Source of the DNA: Candidatus Saccharimonadota bacterium
Lineage (GTDB): Bacteria; Patescibacteriota; Saccharimonadia; Saccharimonadales; Saccharimonadaceae
DNA: 64,000 nucleotides
NCBI GenBank assembly: GCA_017536895.1
Contig: JAFWCN010000006.1
Coordinates: forward strand, 57,389-121,388
Reading direction: 5' to 3'
A program made the translations under genes and the position numbers. Each line of letters begins with the position of its first letter. The first letter of the stretch is position 1. Shown one piece after another: positions 60,679 to 64,000 of this stretch. The notes under the pieces were generated by a model. That model had not been told where the DNA came from. It was given only the letters and a program-made list of their open reading frames with translations, and ran no database searches.

Positions 60679-61107
60679 ATGGCAGAAAAGAAAGTTATTG
60701 GGAATTTGAAACTTCGAATCCCGGCCGGTCGGGCGACCGCTGGACCTCCAGTTGGTTCAACACTTGGTCAGTGGGGTCTTAATATGATGGATTTCATTAA
60801 TCCGTTTAACGAGGCCACCAAGGATTTGATGGGCAAGAACGTTATCGTTCATATCCAAGTTTATGAAGATCGAACTTTTGATTGGAAGTCTCTTGGACAA
60901 CCAGTTGACGATTTGATTCGCGAAGCGATTAAGATTCAGAAGGGCTCGGGTAAGCCGAACGTTGATAAAGTTGGCTCAATCACTAAAGCACAGCTTCAAG
61001 AAATCGCCGAGAAGAAGATGGACCAGCTTAACGCAGTTGATATGGAAGGCGCAATCAAAATTATCGCTGGAACAGCTCGTTCAATGGGTGTAACGGTAGA
61101 AGATTAA
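60679..61107 (+). CDS. rplK: 50S ribosomal protein uL11
   Basis: This is a 142-residue uL11. It contains LRIPAGRATAGPPVGSTLGQWGLNMMDFINPFN and the C-terminal GAIKIIAGTARSMGVTVED. It binds the GTPase-associated region of 23S rRNA. It is followed by a strong terminator, and rplA is 700 bases away, which is unusual. Confidence 0.96.
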   Translation: MAEKKVIGNLKLRIPAGRATAGPPVGSTLGQWGLNMMDFINPFNEATKDLMGKNVIVHIQVYEDRTFDWKSLGQPVDDLIREAIKIQKGSGKPNVDKVGSITKAQLQEIAEKKMDQLNAVDMEGAIKIIAGTARSMGVTVED

Positions 61108-61121
61108 TCTATTATTCACAT

Positions 61122-61146
61122 AATCAAGTCGCTTTGCGGCTTGATT
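61122..61146 (+). terminator. Terminator after rplK
   Basis: AATCAAGTCGC pairs with GCGGCTTGATT across TTT, followed by TTTTG. It separates rplK from the inserted gene. Confidence 0.82.
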
Positions 61147-61208
61147 TTTGTTGTAAAGCATGTTATAATATCAAAACAAACTATTTTTATAAGGAGGGGT
61201 TATTAGAA

Positions 61209-61688
61209 ATGGTAGCACATTCAAGACAAGAATTAATCGACGAAGCTATGAAGCTATGGAAACAGCACGGTTCGGATTATCGGTCTCTTTTGGGGGATTA
61301 TGAAAAACTGCTAGATCAGAAACGCGACTTGATAAAAACAGGCCGGATGCGCAAAACGCGCTTGGAGCCTATCAAGAAAAGCGATTTGAGAGAATATCCG
61401 AAAATTAGATTCCTGGATTACAATGACGAGAGGGAGGCAAGGTATTTTCTTACTTTGCTTGACAGCAAAGAAATAATCTCCGTCATAAAAGAGGTCGAAA
61501 ACTTCGCGAATAGCGCCCTAACACAGACGCTGAAGGCGAGAGTCTACGATTATGACTATCAAATCCGGCACCGTGATGACAGGAGAAGCATTTATGCGTT
61601 GGACCCTGAGGCATGTAAAGGTAGCGGTAAACATTCTCATAGACGACAGTTGTCATATACTGCTAATCTGAATGTGAGCGAGAAATAA
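61209..61688 (+). CDS. Unknown 159-residue protein inserted between rplK and rplA
   Basis: The ATG at 61209 has AAGGAGGGG upstream and TATAAT at about 61164-61169. The protein is basic and charged with no membrane helix. Helical N-terminus (SRQELIDEAMKLWKQHGSDYRSLLGDYEKLLDQKRDLIKTGRM), a YPKIRFLDYNDEREARYFLTLLDSKEIISVIKEVENF segment, and a C-terminal RQIRHRDDRRSI... region. I do not recognise it. Its own promoter and terminators on both sides make it an independent unit in an otherwise conserved ribosomal cluster. Confidence 0.75.
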   Translation: MVAHSRQELIDEAMKLWKQHGSDYRSLLGDYEKLLDQKRDLIKTGRMRKTRLEPIKKSDLREYPKIRFLDYNDEREARYFLTLLDSKEIISVIKEVENFANSALTQTLKARVYDYDYQIRHRDDRRSIYALDPEACKGSGKHSHRRQLSYTANLNVSEK

Positions 61689-61703
61689 TTCTTGTCCAAA
61701 GAA

Positions 61704-61735
61704 GGGAGCCTTTCATGGCTCCCTACTTGCTTTTT
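61704..61735 (+). terminator. Terminator after inserted gene
   Basis: GGGAGCC (61704-61710) pairs perfectly with GGCTCCC (61717-61723), followed by TACTTGCTTTTT. Confidence 0.72.
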
Positions 61736-61815
61736 AAGAGGTTATTTGTTATAATTAGTATCAGTTAAATTAATTGTGGGAGGTTTTTGCCGATTGCACC
61801 ACAGAAAGGATATTT

Positions 61816-62847
61816 ATGGCCGAAGATAAGGCTAAAACTAAAGAAGAAATCAAAGCTGAGGTTGCTGAGAAAGTAGCTGAGGTAAAAGAAAAAGTAGAAA
61901 AGGTAGCCGAAGAGGTAAAAGAGAACCTCGAAGAAACTCATGCGATCGCGGAAGGCGTAAGAGAAGCCGTCAAAGAAGATGTAGAAGAGAAGGTTGAAGA
62001 AGCTGAGGAGAAGTTTGCCAAAGCTGGTAAGAAATCTAAGAAACACATTGAGGAAGTTAAAGCCGAAGCCGAACGTCAGGCTCGCAAATTAGAGCGTAAA
62101 GCCGCTGAAGAGGCTGGTGAGAAGCCGAAAGGTGCGAAGCCGATTACTCGCCCACGCATCGAACGTCGTGGTCACAAATATCAAGAGGTTGCTAAACTAG
62201 TTGAGAAGGGCAAGGCCTATACATTGAAAGATGCAGTAGAGCTTGCAATCAAAACTTCTCCGGTAAAATTTGACGCTTCAGTTGAAATTCACGCTCGCCT
62301 TGGTGTAGATCCACGCCAGGCTGATCAGAATATTCGTACAACCTTGGTGCTGCCAAATGGTAATGGTAAGACTGTGCGCGTTGCGGTATTTGCGCCGCTT
62401 GATGTTTGTAAGGCTGCAAAGGCTGCTGGTGCCGATATCGCTGAGGATGAGGAATTTTTAAAATCCCTTGAGAAGGGAACGATTGATTTCGATGTTCTCA
62501 TTTCTACCCCACAATACATGCCAAAACTTGGTAAATTCGCCCGCGTGCTTGGGCCAAAGGGCTTGATGCCAAATCCAAAGGCTGGCACTGTAACCACTGA
62601 TGTCGAAAAGGCCGTAAAAGAAGCTAAGGCTGGTAAGGTAGAATACCGTGTTGATAAACAGTCGATTGTACACATTGGGGTTGGTAAAGTATCGTTTGGT
62701 GCCGATAAGTTGGCTCAGAATGCGGAGGCGTTCTTTGAATCATTGAAGAATCAGAAGCCAGCTTCACTCAAGGGTTCCTATGTGAAGTCTGTATATATTA
62801 CTACTACCATGGGCCCGTCGATTGAGATTGAAAATCTGTATAATTAA
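61816..62847 (+). CDS. rplA: 50S ribosomal protein uL1 with long charged N-terminal extension
   Basis: This is a 343-residue protein. The last 230 residues are uL1 (RRGHKYQEVAKLVEKGKAYTLKDAVELAIKTSPVKFDASVEIHARLGVDPRQADQNIRTTLVLPNG, ISTPQYMPKLGKFARVLGPKGLMPNPKAGTV). The first about 115 are an alanine, glutamate and lysine-rich coiled coil not seen in typical uL1 (about 230 residues). I chose the ATG at 61816 (AGAAAGGA upstream). The roughly 60-base leader from the TATAAT at about 61750 could hold an L1 autoregulatory site, which I cannot verify. Confidence 0.93.
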   Translation: MAEDKAKTKEEIKAEVAEKVAEVKEKVEKVAEEVKENLEETHAIAEGVREAVKEDVEEKVEEAEEKFAKAGKKSKKHIEEVKAEAERQARKLERKAAEEAGEKPKGAKPITRPRIERRGHKYQEVAKLVEKGKAYTLKDAVELAIKTSPVKFDASVEIHARLGVDPRQADQNIRTTLVLPNGNGKTVRVAVFAPLDVCKAAKAAGADIAEDEEFLKSLEKGTIDFDVLISTPQYMPKLGKFARVLGPKGLMPNPKAGTVTTDVEKAVKEAKAGKVEYRVDKQSIVHIGVGKVSFGADKLAQNAEAFFESLKNQKPASLKGSYVKSVYITTTMGPSIEIENLYN

Positions 62848-62870
62848 TTTATCGGTTGGTCATTATGAGA

Positions 62871-62896
62871 ATAGCCCCGCAAGGGGCTATTTTTTT
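62871..62896. terminator. Bidirectional terminator after rplA
   Basis: ATAGCCCC (62871-62878) pairs with GGGGCTAT (62883-62890), followed by TTTTTTT. Confidence 0.88.
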
Positions 62897-62925
62897 ACGG
62901 TTGCTAGGACCGGAGAGTAAACGAG

Positions 62926-64000
62926 CTAAGAAGCCCTAACGCACCTAACTGAATACCCGTAGTACTTGTAGAGGCCGTTGACGAGCCAGAAGCCGCCGTA
63001 GACGCTGCCGTAGTAGAGGTAGTACTGACTCGTTGCGCTATTCGCAGTCGAAGCCCACCAGCCGCCGCCCGAGCCAGCGCTGCCCAGCGACCCACCGCCG
63101 TAGCCCCCGGCGAGGCCGGAAGAGGCGGTAAAGTGGGAGTCTTTCTCTGGGACGGCATTAAGTTGGGCCTGGGTTGGGAGTTTCCAGCCAGCAGGACAGA
63201 CGCTTCTAGTAGCGTCTTGCTGAGTGGTATCGTTACAAACTTCTCCAGCAGAAACAGCACAGTAGTTATAATAAGTACCATAGTCTGTAGTACTACCTGT
63301 TGCAATTCTAGGTTCAGTGTAGGAGTTTCCATCAGTGAGTTGGCCGTAAGTCATGGTGATAGGTGAAGTGACGTCAGATTCTCCTACTTTGAGGTCTGTA
63401 CCCTGGAAGCGGAGGTTCTGGGTCATCCAGCAGGTACCAGCGATGGTGGCAGTGGTATAGGTAGCGCCATCACGGCCATCAGTTAGAGTAGTATCACAAG
63501 CTGTGGAAGTTTGCATACAGGTGGCTTCGTCGGTGCAATAGGGGTTGATTGGTGGTTCTGGTGTCGGTGCCGGCGCCGTGCTTGGATGGACCATAGTGTA
63601 TTTAACTTTGCCAGCATAGGTCCCTACCGACTGGTCTGAAGCAATTTGGACTTTGTAAGTTGGTGTAGTGACCGAGTTAGTAGTAGTACCAGTAGTAGAG
63701 CTACCATAGTGAGACACCATAGTATAAGTAGCTGGGATTATTTGGTAGGTCGAGTAGCTGTTATCTATCGTTGGGACGGTACTAGTAGTACTAGAGCCAG
63801 CAACCTTCATGGCCCAGTAGGAGCCATCACCAGAATTACCAGTCGGGATGTAGGTAGAATTAAGTCCTAGCATTCTATTGTTATTTGGAGCATCATAGGA
63901 ATCTCCAGAAAAACCTATCGCATAAAGAGCGTAACCTCCTGGATCATTACAGGACACATTAATTCCTGTACCAGTATATTCTTCATAGGTACCTGGATCT
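62926..64000 (-). CDS. Surface protein B (partial): FISUMP domain with hypervariable-looking C-terminus
   Basis: The 5' end is beyond the window: the frame stays open to position 64000. The visible 358 residues have an N-terminal beta-rich region, a proline-rich linker (HPSTAPAPTPEPP) and a FISUMP domain over the last about 205 residues (CWMTQNLRF, TYYNYCAVSAGEVCN, VCPAGWKLPTQAQLN, YYLYYGS..., VRCVRAS). The domain is closely related to the C-terminal FISUMP domain of protein A. The segment encoding about LAGGYGGGS to YYGYS is GC-rich, with 50 of 60 G or C at 63061-63120, and almost without A in the sense strand (2 of 60). The final motif VRCVRAS is conserved between the two proteins while the preceding residues differ greatly. 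Confidence 0.82.
   Translation of the reverse strand, partial: DPGTYEEYTGTGINVSCNDPGGYALYAIGFSGDSYDAPNNNRMLGLNSTYIPTGNSGDGSYWAMKVAGSSTTSTVPTIDNSYSTYQIIPATYTMVSHYGSSTTGTTTNSVTTPTYKVQIASDQSVGTYAGKVKYTMVHPSTAPAPTPEPPINPYCTDEATCMQTSTACDTTLTDGRDGATYTTATIAGTCWMTQNLRFQGTDLKVGESDVTSPITMTYGQLTDGNSYTEPRIATGSTTDYGTYYNYCAVSAGEVCNDTTQQDATRSVCPAGWKLPTQAQLNAVPEKDSHFTASSGLAGGYGGGSLGSAGSGGGWWASTANSATSQYYLYYGSVYGGFWLVNGLYKYYGYSVRCVRAS

Noticed and set aside
37019..64000. Reverse transcriptase gene for the DGR-like variable segments
   Set aside because: No protein with RT motifs is in the window. A template repeat was not found by eye either, so the system, if real, is split or located elsewhere.

Overview
The window looks like a piece of chromosome from a small-genome bacterium of the candidate phyla radiation (Patescibacteria), most likely a Saccharibacterium (TM7-like). 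This is an inference. It rests on short AT-rich genes, many genes whose start codon lies 6 to 8 bases after a TATAAT box (leaderless mRNAs), reduced versions of universal proteins (RecR with one cysteine, a 260-residue GpsA-like protein, cysteine-free bL33), extended N-termini on uL1 and SecE, and large surface proteins with FISUMP-type domains. UGA is an ordinary stop.

Positions 1-6452 are different: tightly packed genes with strong ribosome binding sites (two paralogous 100-residue proteins, DUF5688-like, DUF5049-like, PC4/YdbC-like, an HTH/zinc-ribbon protein, two overlapping large serine recombinases and a 59-residue protein). This is the right-hand module of a Firmicutes-type integrative element whose left part is outside the window. 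It is followed by a probable structured small RNA and two tandem 62-bp units that each end in a tRNA 3'-end sequence, a likely attachment scar.

Positions 6827-35309 are host-like: an unrecognised 508-residue protein, four tRNAs (Thr-GGT, Thr-TGT, Trp-CCA, Gln-CTG), glucan enzymes (GH13, GH57, GT4, GH97), a CDF transporter, SDR oxidoreductase, rubrerythrin, RmuC, GpsA-like, a UvrD-family helicase-nuclease, bL33, a YgjP-like peptidase, sortase, CapA-like protein, a beta-lactamase-fold hydrolase, a five-gene minus-strand envelope operon (VTC, DUF4956, beta-helix carbohydrate-binding protein, 7TM protein, CAP protein) and a MacB-like ABC transporter. The 3' end of tRNA-Gln is duplicated 1.6 kb downstream, beyond an IS3-type transposase.

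Positions 37019-64000 carry three related minus-strand surface-protein genes (37019-40225, 55580-57769 and 62926 to the window end). Between them are a diguanylate cyclase, membrane and lipid genes (PlsC-like, CdsA, PgsA, acyl-CoA ligase-like), YbaB, RecR, an NrnA-like phosphoesterase, CysS, the queuosine genes queH, queA and tgt, an alpha-glucan phosphorylase, and the secE-nusG-rplK-rplA cluster, which is interrupted by an unknown gene.

The most interesting signal is in the surface proteins. The C-terminal FISUMP domain of the last one is encoded by a sharply GC-rich, sense-strand A-depleted stretch full of NNC codons just before a conserved VRCVRAS end. This is the footprint expected of adenine-directed mutagenesis by a diversity-generating retroelement whose reverse transcriptase and template are not in this window. 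Other notable features are widespread leaderless promoters, two long inverted repeats that span the stop codons of convergent gene pairs, and a candidate novel small RNA.
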